This document shows, one piece after another, positions 1 through 7,820 of a DNA stretch of 8,931 nt. The notes under the pieces are model-generated. The model saw nothing but the letters and a program-made list of their open reading frames with translations, did not search any database and was not told the origin of the DNA. The DNA is from Bacteroidales bacterium. Lineage in GTDB: Bacteria; Bacteroidota; Bacteroidia; Bacteroidales; UBA932. A program made the position numbers and the translations under genes. The DNA lies in NCBI GenBank assembly GCA_024683255.1, contig JAIKYL010000227.1, positions 1 through 8,931 on the forward strand, read 5' to 3'. Numbering within the stretch: position 1 is the stretch's first letter; each line of letters opens with the position of its first letter.

Positions 1-632
1 CCCAGGCCCTTACGGGAATGGATTTCCTGGGTTACAACGCCGTCGGCTGCAGCATAGACGGGTTCGCCCTGGGGCGCAATGAGGTCAATGCCCTCGTGCT
101 GCATCTCCAGTTTGTGGATGGGGTTGTGCTTGAGACCCACCGAGGCGCCGGTCTGAACATAGGACATGCCCTGAAGCGGCAGGGAAAGCGGCGGGATGCT
201 GTCCCGCTGTTCCAGCAGGCGGAAGATCTCCCGGAAATTGTCGTCCACGTTGCCGGCCATGAGCATGAGGCTCTCTGCCGTGGAGGCGGCCGATGAAAGA
301 TAGAAACTCTCTGAAAGTGAGTCGCTTCCGGGAATCATATCAACGGCGGAAACAGCGTCCATGGACGGAGCGTCCGTCTCGAACAGTTCCTTGTAAATAG
401 CTTCGTCCTTTTCCATGAGCCCGTCCACCACATCGGCAATGAGCGCCTCTTTTTGGGTAAGGTTCCCGTAGAGCTGCCGATAAAGGCGGTTCTCCCGTTC
501 CAGCCGGCGTTCCTCCTCCGTGGAGAAGAACAGGGCGAAGACAATGTAGAAGACGATGGACAGCGAAACCGTTGCCACCAGATAGCGGAGCAATCCGCCC
601 AGGAACCTTCTTATGCGACTGCCCTTTTTCAT
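1..632 (-). CDS. Membrane-anchored M23 family metallopeptidase, partial (C-terminus beyond left edge)
   Basis: The visible 210 codons begin MKKGSRIRRF. A basic N-terminus and one hydrophobic segment (about residues 11-37) suggest a signal anchor in the inner membrane. A charged, coil-like stretch (about 38-85) and a linker follow, and the start of an M23 (LytM/peptidase_M23) fold appears from about residue 165. The first two zinc-ligand positions of the family are present as H179 and D183 in QHEGIDLIAP, followed by the usual PVYAAADGVV strand. The HxH motif would lie beyond the window, so catalytic competence cannot be judged. M23 enzymes cut peptide cross-links of peptidoglycan in the periplasm, or act as inactive LytM activators. 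The ATG at 632 overlaps the TGA of the upstream peptidase gene as ATGA, which fixes the start and implies translational coupling. The protein shares its architecture with that upstream neighbour, so an old tandem duplication is likely. Family call is firm; exact role unknown. Confidence 0.85.
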   Translation of the reverse strand, partial: MKKGSRIRRFLGGLLRYLVATVSLSIVFYIVFALFFSTEEERRLERENRLYRQLYGNLTQKEALIADVVDGLMEKDEAIYKELFETDAPSMDAVSAVDMIPGSDSLSESFYLSSAASTAESLMLMAGNVDDNFREIFRLLEQRDSIPPLSLPLQGMSYVQTGASVGLKHNPIHKLEMQHEGIDLIAPQGEPVYAAADGVVTQEIHSRKGL

Positions 633-1582
633 TTGCCTTCGGGTTTACGGACCATTTCCATATAATCCTTGGACGGGATGTCCAGGTCCATGTAGAGGGC
701 CGGATTCACGTAATCCTTGCGGTAGATGATCTCATAGTGCAGGTGGGGACCGGTGACGCGGCCGCTCCGGCCGGTGAGGCCGATGCAGTCTCCCCGCGAA
801 ACCTTCTGCCCCTCTTCCACATCTATCCGGGACATGTGCGCATAGCGGGACACATAGCCGAAGCCATGGTCGATCTCTACATGGTTGCCATAGCCCTTTC
901 CTTCGTGGGCGGCCTTGATAACCGTGCCGTCGCCCACCGCGTAGATGGGATTGCCCGGGTCGCAGGCGAAGTCCATGCCGGTGTGCCGTTTGCCGATGCC
1001 CAGGATGGGGTCTGCCCGGTAGCCGAAGGGGCTGGACATCCGGTAAGTAGTGGGGTCTGTGTTGATGGGGGAGATGGCGGGGATGTGGGCGGCCATATCG
1101 CCGGCCGTGCGCTGTACGGCGGCCACGTCGTCAAAGGACTTGGACTGGATATAGGCCCGTTTTTCCATCACGTCCACCCGCTTTACAATGTAATGCAGGG
1201 CCGTTCCTTCCAGGTCTGCATAGCGGTTGGCTCCGCCAAGGCCCGCCTGGCGCACCGCCTGCGGAATCTCGTCCAGGCCATAGACGGAACGGTAGATCCT
1301 GTCGTCCCGGATTTCCAGCATGGCCAGCCTTTCGTCCTGCTGGTCCAGCTGCTGGGAGAGGCGGTCTATGCGGGAACTCCAATCGGCATTCTGTCGCTTT
1401 AGGATGGAGGTTTTGGGCAGGTCCAGCCCCAGCACATTCACGTAAAACCACATGTAGAACAGGAACAGCAGAATCCCGGAAACCACTACGGCCAGGATCT
1501 TCCAGCCCCAGTAGCGGGGCTCTTCCTTGAGCTCCGCCATAAGGGTTTCCGGATTGAGAATATATTGCCTGATCCTTGACAT
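629..1582 (-). CDS. Membrane-anchored M23 family metallopeptidase (murein hydrolase)
   Basis: This 317-residue protein has a short cytoplasmic N-terminus, one transmembrane segment (about residues 28-51), a coiled-coil-like region (about 62-95), a conserved middle region (about 96-175, with GLGGANRYADLEG and AYIQSKSFDDV) and a C-terminal M23 domain (about 183-297). The zinc and catalytic residues are all visible: H200 and D204 in RHTGMDF, H249 in YAHMS, and H280/H282 in GPHLHYE. It should therefore be an active periplasmic endopeptidase acting on peptidoglycan cross-links. The length and middle region match what I recall of the roughly 320-residue M23 proteins found divergent to alaS in Bacteroidota. 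I chose the ATG at 1582 over an in-frame TTG at 1591 because the TTG lies inside the apparent -7 promoter element. The stop codon overlaps the start of the second M23 gene. The physiological substrate is not evident. Confidence 0.93.
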   Translation of the reverse strand: MSRIRQYILNPETLMAELKEEPRYWGWKILAVVVSGILLFLFYMWFYVNVLGLDLPKTSILKRQNADWSSRIDRLSQQLDQQDERLAMLEIRDDRIYRSVYGLDEIPQAVRQAGLGGANRYADLEGTALHYIVKRVDVMEKRAYIQSKSFDDVAAVQRTAGDMAAHIPAISPINTDPTTYRMSSPFGYRADPILGIGKRHTGMDFACDPGNPIYAVGDGTVIKAAHEGKGYGNHVEIDHGFGYVSRYAHMSRIDVEEGQKVSRGDCIGLTGRSGRVTGPHLHYEIIYRKDYVNPALYMDLDIPSKDYMEMVRKPEGK

Positions 1583-1588
1583 GGACTG

Positions 1589-1596
1589 CAAATATA
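1589..1596 (-). promoter_or_regulatory. Candidate Bacteroidota -7 element for the M23 gene pair
   Basis: Read on the minus strand this is TATATTTG, a perfect match to the Bacteroidota -7 consensus TAnnTTTG. It sits only 6 bases before the ATG at 1582, so a transcript from it would have almost no 5' leader. I see no convincing TTTG -33 element at the usual 19-21 base spacing upstream, so the match could be chance. Confidence 0.35.
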
Positions 1597-1621
1597 CGCA
1601 AAATTCCCGAACCGGGCTCTA

Positions 1622-1653
1622 TTTCACCATTCCCCGAAAAATGCTTATCTTTG
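1622..1653 (+). promoter_or_regulatory. alaS: Candidate Bacteroidota promoter for alaS
   Basis: TATCTTTG at 1646-1653 matches the -7 consensus TAnnTTTG. Twenty bases upstream lies TTTC at 1622-1625, three of four matches to the TTTG -33 element and at a normal spacing. Transcription would start near 1658-1660, giving a leader of about 26-28 bases before the ATG at 1686. The leader is AT-rich, with a weak AGGA at 1672-1675 and no strong Shine-Dalgarno, as is usual in this phylum. Confidence 0.6.
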
Positions 1654-1685
1654 TAGGCTATAATGAATATTAGGATATTAACTAT

Positions 1686-4298
1686 ATGACAGCAAAAGAA
1701 ATTCGCCAGAAGTATCTGGACTTCTTCGCATCCAAGGGGCACACCGTGGTGCCTTCCGCGCCTATGGTCATCAAGAACGACCCGACGCTCATGTTCACCA
1801 ACGCCGGCATGAACCAGTTCAAGGACATTTTCCTTGGCAACAGCGCCCCCAAGTTCCCCCGCGCGGCCGACAGCCAGAAGTGTCTGAGGGTGAGCGGTAA
1901 GCACAACGACCTGGAGGCGGTGGGCCACGATGGCCGTCACCACACCATGTTCGAGATGCTGGGCAACTGGAGCTTTGGCGACTACTTCAAGAAAGAAGCC
2001 ATCGACTGGGCCTGGGAGCTGCTCACGGAGGTGTACAAGATTGACAAGACCAAGCTGTACGCCACGGTCTTTGAGGGCAGTGAGGAAGACGGGACCACCC
2101 TGGATACCGAAGCCCAGTCGGCCTGGCTCAAGCACCTTCCCGCAGACCACGTGCTCACCGGCAACAAGCACGACAATTTCTGGGAAATGGGCGATACCGG
2201 CCCCTGCGGCCCCTGCAGCGAGATCCACATCGATCTCCGCAGTGACGAGGAGATTGCCAAAATCCCCGGCCGGGAACTGGTGAATACGGACAACGACGAA
2301 GTCATTGAGATCTGGAACCTGGTGTTCATGCAGTTCGAGCGTAAGGCCGACGGTCACCTGGAGCCGCTGCCCGCCAAGAACATTGATACCGGTATGGGCT
2401 TCGAGCGCCTCTGCATGATCCTGCAGGGCAAGAAGTCCAATTATGAGACCGACGTCTTCAGCGGCCTCATCGGCCGGGTGGAGGAATTCTCCGGGCACAA
2501 GTATGCCGAGGGTGGCAACGTGGAAGTGGCCATGCGCGTTATTGCCGACCACGTTCGCGCCATTGCCTTCTCCATTGCCGACGGTCAGCTGCCCTCCAAC
2601 GTGAAGGCCGGTTATGTGATCCGCCGCATCCTTCGCCGTGCCGTCCGTTACGGCTACACCTTCCTGGGCTTCACGGAGCCCTTCCTGTGCCGCCTGATCC
2701 CTCAGCTGGTGGCCGATATGGGAGATGCCTATCCGGAACTCAAGGCCCAGCAGCCGCTCATCCAGAACGTGATCAAGGAGGAAGAAAACGCCTTCCTGCG
2801 TACCCTGGACCGCGGTATCCGCATGCTGGAGGACAACATGAACAAGAATGCCGCCACCAAGATGGTCTCCGGTGTGGATGCCTTCGTACTGTACGACACC
2901 TACGGCTTCCCCATTGACCTTACGGAGCTCATTGCGGCCGAAAAAGGCTACAAGGTGGACCTGGAAAGCTTCAATGTGGAGCTCCAGAAGCAGAAGGAGC
3001 GCGCCCGCAGCGCCACCGCCAACGAATTCGGCGACTGGATGGTCTTCAGCGAGGCCGATGTGGTCTTTGAAGGCTATGACACCCTTCGAACGGAAGGTGC
3101 CCGTCTGCTCAAGCAGCGCACCGTAAAGCAGAAGAACAAGGAACTGTTCCAGCTGGTCTTCGACCACACGCCGTTCTATGCCGAAATGGGTGGCCAGGTG
3201 GGCGACACCGGCTATATCGAGGGCGAAAACGGTGAGCGGATCCAGATTCTGAACACGGTGAAGGAGAACAATCTCACCATTCACCTGGCCGAAAGGCTTC
3301 CTTCCCGAAGCACCCAGACCTTTACCCTGGTGGTGGACAATGTCCGCCGCCGTCACATCCAGAACAACCATACCGCCACGCACCTGCTCCATCAGGCCCT
3401 CCGCGTTGTCCTGGGCACCCATGTGGAGCAGAAAGGTTCCTTCGTGGGACCGGACTATTTCCGCTTTGACTTCTCCCACTTCCAGAAGATGAGCGACGAG
3501 GAGCTGCGCAACGTGGAAATCCGCGTGAACCAGCTCATCCGTTCGGACTTCCCGCTCTGCGAGAAGCGCGACGCCAGCATGGCCGAAGCCAAGGCCATGG
3601 GCGCCATGGCCCTCTTCGGCGAGAAATACGGAGATGTGGTGAGGGTGGTCCGCTTTGGTGACTCTGTGGAGCTCTGCGGCGGTACGCACACCTCCAGCAC
3701 GGGTACCATCGGCCTGTTCAAGATTGTGTCGGAAAGCGCCGTGGCTGCCGGCGTACGCCGTATAGAGGCCGTTACGGGCGCACAGGCCGTGGAAAGCGTC
3801 CATCACATGGAAGACCTCCTGCGGGGCCTTAAGAACCTCATGAACAACGCTCCGGACCTGCAGGGCGCCATTGAAAAGCTGGTGGCCGAGAATGCCGAGG
3901 CCCGCAAGCAGCTGGAGGCTGTAGCCAATGAGAAGGCTGCAGCCCTGGCCGAAAAGCTGGAAGCCCGTGCCGAAGAGATGAATGGTGTAAAGGTGGTCCG
4001 CTTCGATTCTTCCGTGGATCCGGCCATCGTCCGCAATGTGGCCCTGTTGTTGCAGAAGAAAACTACCAACCTGGTGCTGGCCGGTGCTTATGCCTATGAC
4101 GGCAAGCCCAACTTGGTGCTCATGTATTCCAACGACCTGGTGGCCAAGGGCCGCAATGCCGGAAAGGATATCCGCGAGGCGGCCAAGTTCATCCAGGGCG
4201 GCGGTGGCGGCCAGCCCGGCCTGGCAACAGCCGGCGGACGCCTCCTGGAAGGCCTTCCCGCCGCACTTGACAAATTAGTAGAAATCGCCACTGCATAA
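1686..4298 (+). CDS. alaS: Alanine--tRNA ligase (AlaRS)
   Basis: The 870-residue product is close to the 876 residues of the E. coli enzyme. It charges tRNA-Ala with alanine in the cytoplasm and clears mischarged Ser/Gly-tRNA-Ala. The class II catalytic domain opens the protein ([14 protein letters not shown], then [19 protein letters not shown]). Motif 2 lies around residues 85-101 ([17 protein letters not shown]), and DTGMGFERL at about 234-242 is the class II motif 3 region. The tRNA-binding helical region follows. The editing domain carries its zinc ligands as H562 and H566 (HTATH) and C664 and H668 (CGGTH). A coiled coil (about 715-775) leads to the C-Ala domain with the glycine-rich [14 protein letters not shown] signature from 838. 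All catalytic and editing elements are intact. The ATG at 1686 gives the expected N-terminus. The gene diverges from the M23 pair and is followed by a hairpin-rich gap. Confidence 0.98.
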   Translation: MTAKEIRQKYLDFFASKGHTVVPSAPMVIKNDPTLMFTNAGMNQFKDIFLGNSAPKFPRAADSQKCLRVSGKHNDLEAVGHDGRHHTMFEMLGNWSFGDYFKKEAIDWAWELLTEVYKIDKTKLYATVFEGSEEDGTTLDTEAQSAWLKHLPADHVLTGNKHDNFWEMGDTGPCGPCSEIHIDLRSDEEIAKIPGRELVNTDNDEVIEIWNLVFMQFERKADGHLEPLPAKNIDTGMGFERLCMILQGKKSNYETDVFSGLIGRVEEFSGHKYAEGGNVEVAMRVIADHVRAIAFSIADGQLPSNVKAGYVIRRILRRAVRYGYTFLGFTEPFLCRLIPQLVADMGDAYPELKAQQPLIQNVIKEEENAFLRTLDRGIRMLEDNMNKNAATKMVSGVDAFVLYDTYGFPIDLTELIAAEKGYKVDLESFNVELQKQKERARSATANEFGDWMVFSEADVVFEGYDTLRTEGARLLKQRTVKQKNKELFQLVFDHTPFYAEMGGQVGDTGYIEGENGERIQILNTVKENNLTIHLAERLPSRSTQTFTLVVDNVRRRHIQNNHTATHLLHQALRVVLGTHVEQKGSFVGPDYFRFDFSHFQKMSDEELRNVEIRVNQLIRSDFPLCEKRDASMAEAKAMGAMALFGEKYGDVVRVVRFGDSVELCGGTHTSSTGTIGLFKIVSESAVAAGVRRIEAVTGAQAVESVHHMEDLLRGLKNLMNNAPDLQGAIEKLVAENAEARKQLEAVANEKAAALAEKLEARAEEMNGVKVVRFDSSVDPAIVRNVALLLQKKTTNLVLAGAYAYDGKPNLVLMYSNDLVAKGRNAGKDIREAAKFIQGGGGGQPGLATAGGRLLEGLPAALDKLVEIATA

Positions 4299-4335
4299 GA
4301 TGAATAATACCTCCAAAGCCAAATCGAAGGACCCA

Positions 4336-4394
4336 GGCGCTCTGCAGAGCGCCCGGCCGGAGGCCGCGGGGGATAATAGGGGGCAGAGCCCCCT
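4336..4394. repeat. Three consecutive hairpins in the alaS / lptG-fmt gap
   Basis: Three inverted repeats follow one another. The first is a perfect 18-base palindrome, GGCGCTCTGCAGAGCGCC (4336-4353). The second is CGGCC-GGA-GGCCG (4354-4366). The third is AGGGGGC-AGA-GCCCCCT (4378-4394), a 7-pair stem with a 3-base loop. No T-run follows any of them, so they do not look like a standard intrinsic terminator. The dense GC-rich palindromes resemble a dispersed REP-type intergenic repeat, but one copy in one window cannot show dispersal. The rest of the gap (4299-4443) has no TAnnTTTG promoter that I can see. A 43-codon frame (4300-4431) runs through the hairpins and I do not consider it a gene. 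Confidence 0.6.
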
Positions 4395-4443
4395 CAAGAT
4401 AGTGGGCGTCAGCCTTGTGTGGCAGCGTTAGCATGTGGGATAG

Positions 4444-6963
4444 ATGAGGAAATTGGACAGGTTTATACTCAAATCGTTTGTGGGACCGTTCTTTGCGATC
4501 CTGCTCATTGTGGTATTTATCCTGGCCATGCAGTTTCTGTGGCTGTATATAGACGAGCTGGTGGGAAAGGGCCTGGAATTCCGGGTTATCATGGAATTCC
4601 TCATGTGGGGCAGTATCCAGACCTTGCCGCTTGCCTTGCCGCTTGCTACCCTGCTGTCTTCCATGATGACTTTGGGTGGCATGGGAGAGAACTTCGAGCT
4701 AACAGCCATCAAGGCTTCCGGCATTTCCCTGGCCCGTGTGCTGGCTCCCATGTTTGCGGTGGGTCTTCTGATAACGATTGGCGCCTACTTCGTGGGAGAC
4801 CGGCTGGTCCCTTATTCCATCAACCAGATCTACACCATGCGGGACGACATAGGTCGTACCAAGAGTGAGATCAAAATCCCCACCGGAACATTCTACGACG
4901 GCATTGACGGGTATATCCTTCGGGTGGACAAGCGGGACAAGAAGACCGGGATGATGTACAACATCCAGGTGTACGACCATTCGGCCGAAAGGGGCAATAC
5001 GCGGCTCTCGGTGGCCGACAGCGGCCTCCTGAAGATGTCCAAATCCAAGGATTATCTCACCTTCCAACTGTTCAATGGTACCAGCTACCAAGAAGAGAAT
5101 ACCCGCCGGTATCAGGACACCACCCTGGCCATGCGACGCATTCATTTCCGTCGGCAGGAACTGGTGATTCCGCTGGAAAACTACTCCTATCATCAGTCCG
5201 ATTCGGCCCGTTTCGGCGAGCAGGTGAGGTCCATGCAGCTCAAAGATTTGCGCCAAGGCAGGGACTCCCTGTCCCGCTTGAACGAAGAGGGTATTAGGAA
5301 GCGTGTCTATCAGTTCCTCCATTCCACCGGACTGGATTACCGCCGTCAGCTGGATTCCACCTGGCGGGAAAAGGAAGAAAAAGGCGTTATGGAGCCGCTT
5401 GGAGACTCCCAATGGAAAACACCCCGGGAAAAGCGCACCGCTTTTGAGAATGCCCAGAGGGATGCCGCCTCATATGAGCAGATAGCCCGTAACCAGATGA
5501 TGGAGTCACACGACTACATCCGTCTCATCTACCGGACCGATGTGGAAATCTGGAAGAAATTCGCCCAGGCGCTGGCCTGCCTGCTGCTGTTCTTTATCGG
5601 CGCGCCCATCGGCGCCATTATCAAAAAGGGCGGTTTGGGTACGCCGGCGGTTATTTCCATGCTGTTCTTCATCCTGTACTGGGTGGTGGATATCATGGGC
5701 GAGCGTCTGGCAAACAACGGTGCCACATCGGCCTTTATCGGCAAATTTGCATCGGCCTTTGTGCTGGCGCCCATCGGGACGTTCCTTACGATAAAGGCAA
5801 TTCAGGACTCCAGCATCATTAATGTGGACCTGTTCAAGAGCGGTTTCCGCCGGGTCAAGAGTAAATTCTTCCGTATGTTCAGAAAAACCAGGATTGTCTA
5901 TATGGGCACTCCGGAATTCTCCGTGGGTCCGCTGGATGCCCTCATCCGTAATGGCTACAAAGTGGTGGGCGTGGTTACCGTCCCCGACAAACCGTCAGGC
6001 CGCGGGCTCAAGATGAACGAGAGCGCTGTTAAGAAATACGCTGTGGAGAAAGGCCTGCCGTTGCTGCAGCCGGAGAAACTCAGGGACGAACAGTTCCTGA
6101 TGGATCTGTCCTCCTGGAAGGCCGATCTGTTTGTGGTGGTGGGCTTCCGGATGCTGCCGGAGGCGGTGTGGGGCATGCCCAAACGCGGCACCTTCAACCT
6201 GCACGCCGCTCTGCTGCCGCAGTACCGCGGTGCCGCCCCCATCAACTGGGCCGTGATTAATGGGGAAAACATTACCGGCGTTACCACCTTCATGATTGAC
6301 AAGAAGATTGATACGGGCGGAATTATTCTCCGTTCGGAATGTCGTGTAGAACCCACGGATACGGCCGGAACCCTGCACGACAAGCTCATGGAGCTGGGTT
6401 CGCAGCTGGTGCTGGAAACGGTGGAAGGCCTGGTGCAGGACAATGTGGAGCTGCGTGTGCAGAGAAGTTTCATCCAGGGTTCCGAGCTGCTCCATCCGGC
6501 CCCCAAGCTTACCCGGGAACTGCAACATATAGATTGGGACGATACCACCAAGCATGTCTACAACCTTATCCGTGGCCTGTCGCCGTATCCCTGCGCATTT
6601 ACGGAACTGGTGCCGAGGGAGATTGCCGGTCAAGCCGGCAAAGACGAAAGTGTCAAGCCTGGCAATGACGAGGGCGTCAAGCCCGGCTCCAACGAGGGCG
6701 TCATGCAGCTTAAGGTTTACTTCGGTGAAATGCGCACAGACCTGCACGCCGCACCCGGAACCGTTCTTTCCGACGGCAAGACGTATTTTGCCATTGCAAC
6801 GGCCGACGGTGCCATTGCCATTACAGACCTGCAGCTCGCCGGCAAGAAGCGTATGGACGTGAAGTCCTTCCTACTGGGCTTCCGTAATCCGGAATCTTAT
6901 AAGGCCACCCAGGGCACGTCCAAAGCCGAAATCGCCAAAGCCGCTCCCAAGGAAGATGAATAA
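4444..6963 (+). CDS. fmt: LptF/LptG-family permease fused to methionyl-tRNA formyltransferase
   Basis: One uninterrupted 839-codon frame holds two normally separate proteins. Residues 1 to about 470 are an LptF/LptG (YjgP/YjgQ) permease, the inner-membrane part of the LptB2FG ABC exporter that extracts LPS. It has three N-terminal membrane segments (about 12-34, 52-75, 97-117), a periplasmic region (about 120-366) and three C-terminal segments (about 373-391, 397-420, 434-456). Residues 478-839 are Fmt, which formylates initiator Met-tRNA using 10-formyl-THF. The catalytic triad N585, H587, D623 is present, with ALLPQYRGAAPI matching the folate loop. The C-terminal OB-like domain (RGLSPYP, APGTVL, GKKRMDVKSFL) is complete apart from a repeat insertion at about 727-754. 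LptG termini are cytoplasmic in E. coli, so the fusion is topologically possible. Separate translation of Fmt from M478 is the main alternative. The stop overlaps thiN. Confidence 0.9.
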   Translation: MRKLDRFILKSFVGPFFAILLIVVFILAMQFLWLYIDELVGKGLEFRVIMEFLMWGSIQTLPLALPLATLLSSMMTLGGMGENFELTAIKASGISLARVLAPMFAVGLLITIGAYFVGDRLVPYSINQIYTMRDDIGRTKSEIKIPTGTFYDGIDGYILRVDKRDKKTGMMYNIQVYDHSAERGNTRLSVADSGLLKMSKSKDYLTFQLFNGTSYQEENTRRYQDTTLAMRRIHFRRQELVIPLENYSYHQSDSARFGEQVRSMQLKDLRQGRDSLSRLNEEGIRKRVYQFLHSTGLDYRRQLDSTWREKEEKGVMEPLGDSQWKTPREKRTAFENAQRDAASYEQIARNQMMESHDYIRLIYRTDVEIWKKFAQALACLLLFFIGAPIGAIIKKGGLGTPAVISMLFFILYWVVDIMGERLANNGATSAFIGKFASAFVLAPIGTFLTIKAIQDSSIINVDLFKSGFRRVKSKFFRMFRKTRIVYMGTPEFSVGPLDALIRNGYKVVGVVTVPDKPSGRGLKMNESAVKKYAVEKGLPLLQPEKLRDEQFLMDLSSWKADLFVVVGFRMLPEAVWGMPKRGTFNLHAALLPQYRGAAPINWAVINGENITGVTTFMIDKKIDTGGIILRSECRVEPTDTAGTLHDKLMELGSQLVLETVEGLVQDNVELRVQRSFIQGSELLHPAPKLTRELQHIDWDDTTKHVYNLIRGLSPYPCAFTELVPREIAGQAGKDESVKPGNDEGVKPGSNEGVMQLKVYFGEMRTDLHAAPGTVLSDGKTYFAIATADGAIAITDLQLAGKKRMDVKSFLLGFRNPESYKATQGTSKAEIAKAAPKEDE
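5875..6963 (+). other. fmt: Fmt module of the fused frame, with candidate internal start at M478
   Basis: The ATG at 5875 begins MFRKTRIVYMGTPEF, the classic Fmt N-terminus. Counting from this methionine, the catalytic residues fall at N108, H110 and D146, two positions from E. coli Fmt N106, H108 and D144. This codon, or one very near it, is therefore the likely ancestral Fmt start. No stop separates it from the permease: the link is only about 17-20 basic residues (from IINVDLFKSGFRRVKS) after the last membrane segment. I see no clear Shine-Dalgarno before 5875, but that is a weak test in Bacteroidota. Whether Fmt is made as a membrane-tethered fusion, as a free protein from M478, or both cannot be decided from sequence. 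Confidence 0.65.
6623..6705 (+). repeat. In-frame palindrome plus 24-base tandem repeats inside fmt
   Basis: The stretch opens with the hairpin TTGCCGGTCAAGCCGGCAA (6623-6641; 7-pair stem, 5-base loop). From 6637 a 24-base unit is repeated almost three times (6637-6660, 6661-6684, 6685-6705), encoding GKDESVKP, GNDEGVKP and GSNEGVM. Every unit length is a multiple of three, so the Fmt frame survives. The hairpin resembles the common bacterial REP-type core with a GTCAAGCC loop (recalled, not searched). It falls between AFTEL and LKVYFGE of the Fmt C-terminal domain, where other Fmt proteins have only a short turn. Confidence 0.75.
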
Positions 6964-7597
6964 CATCGTCATTCTGTGTAACGGGGCTTTCCCCACGGAG
7001 CCGTATCCGCTGTTTTTGCTGGATTCGGCCGATTCGGTTGTGTGCTGCGACGGTGCGCTGGAGAAGCTTTTGGCTTATAATCCATCGGCCCGGCCTGCGG
7101 TGGTAATCGGCGACATGGATTCCCTTCCGGTCTCTTTGCGAGAACAATATGCTTCGCTGGTGGTCAAAGTGGAAGAGCAGGAATTCAACGACCAGACCAA
7201 GGCCATGCGCTATGTGCTGGAGCATTACCCGGAAGCCACGGACATCACCATCCTGGGCGCCACCGGCCTCCGGGAAGACCATACTATCGGCAACCTGGGC
7301 CTTCTGATGGAGTATACGCGTCTCTTTGACCTTGGCGAGCGGAGGGTATCGGCCGTGTCCGACTACGGAACCGCCTTTGCCATAACAGATTCCTGCGACC
7401 TCCATCTGGGAGAAGGCCGCAGGATATCCCTTTTCTCTGCCGATAATTCTTTACGTATTACTTCCCAGGGCCTTCAGTGGCCGCTGGACGACGTGGTCTT
7501 TGACGCCTGGTGGAAAGCCACCCTCAACCGTACCACGGAACCCATCGTTTCCCTCCACTTCAATCATCCCTCATCGGCCCTGGTGCTGGTGGATTAG
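6956..7597 (+). CDS. thiN: Thiamine pyrophosphokinase (thiamine diphosphokinase)
   Basis: This 213-residue cytoplasmic enzyme transfers pyrophosphate from ATP to thiamine, giving the cofactor thiamine diphosphate. The N-terminal catalytic domain shows the family motifs in order: CDGALEKL with D32, VIGDMDSL with D53 and D55 (Mg-ATP binding), FNDQTKAMRY with D79 (thiamine/metal site), and LGATGLREDHTIGNLGLL with R106, D108, H109 and N113. The C-terminal beta domain (about 135-213) ends SSALVLVD. Length is normal for bacterial ThiN. The ATG lies 8 bases inside the end of the lptG-fmt frame, and AAGGAAG just before it (6949-6955) could serve as a ribosome site, so it is probably translationally coupled and in one operon with the fusion gene. 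The pathway link to the neighbours is not obvious. The gene is intact, and the RAYT unit begins shortly after its stop. Confidence 0.95.
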   Translation: MNNIVILCNGAFPTEPYPLFLLDSADSVVCCDGALEKLLAYNPSARPAVVIGDMDSLPVSLREQYASLVVKVEEQEFNDQTKAMRYVLEHYPEATDITILGATGLREDHTIGNLGLLMEYTRLFDLGERRVSAVSDYGTAFAITDSCDLHLGEGRRISLFSADNSLRITSQGLQWPLDDVVFDAWWKATLNRTTEPIVSLHFNHPSSALVLVD

Positions 7598-7619
7598 CCT
7601 GGCTTCGTCCCGGGTTTAT

Positions 7620-7704
7620 CCGTTGAACGGAAATAGTTGATTATTATTCGATTATGCGAATCTGCCCGTATTATTTTCTCGGGCGGATTAATGTATGTGA
7701 TTGA
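7620..7704 (+). repeat. Left copy of the RAYT-flanking hairpin repeat
   Basis: It begins with the odd-centred palindrome CCGTTGAACGG (7620-7630). It contains a hairpin at 7659-7689: AATCTGCCCG against CGGGCGGATT, ten pairs with one T-G wobble and an 11-base loop. It aligns without gaps to 8772-8856, about 62 of 85 positions identical by hand count. Lying 22 bases after the thiN stop, it may also end or stabilise that transcript, though no T-run follows. The rest of the gap to 7820 holds a pyrimidine-rich tract (7741-7758) and GACATTTG (7772-7779), one mismatch from a -7 element; I call no promoter there. Confidence 0.8.
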
Positions 7705-7820
7705 TTCTGAGTTGTTTCTGTTTTGCGGTAAAAGTAAACGTTTCTTCTTCTTTTTTTTGGATAAAAATCCCGACATTTGCGGTGGGCACCCTATCGGCCA
7801 AAACCAATCAAGTGCGCGTA

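Noticed and set aside
572..1402. A 276-codon plus-strand frame opposite the M23 gene
   Set aside because: It is a shadow of the M23 coding sequence, which has all its zinc-ligand motifs on the minus strand.
1131..3806. An 891-codon open frame on the minus strand across alaS and part of the M23 gene
   Set aside because: It is a by-product of GC-rich codon use on the opposite strand and in another frame. It shows no family motif, has low-complexity composition and runs through two well-identified genes.
4378..4394. An intrinsic terminator of alaS
   Set aside because: The stem is good, but the following bases (CAAGATAG) contain no T-run, and the other two hairpins suggest a repeat instead.
4300..4431. 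A 43-codon frame (starting MNNTSKAKSK) directly after alaS
   Set aside because: Most of it is read through the three hairpins, no motif is recognisable, and it has no supporting context beyond an ATG close to the alaS stop.
7741..7779. A promoter for the transposase from GACATTTG (7772-7779) and the upstream T-run
   Set aside because: The -7 match lacks the leading T, and the nearest TTTG is only 12 bases upstream, too close for a -33 element.
7701..7820. An N-terminal extension of the transposase from a TTG at 7701
   Set aside because: The added residues do not resemble the RAYT family, begin inside the hairpin repeat and cross a pyrimidine-rich tract; the ATG at 7821 gives the expected protein start.
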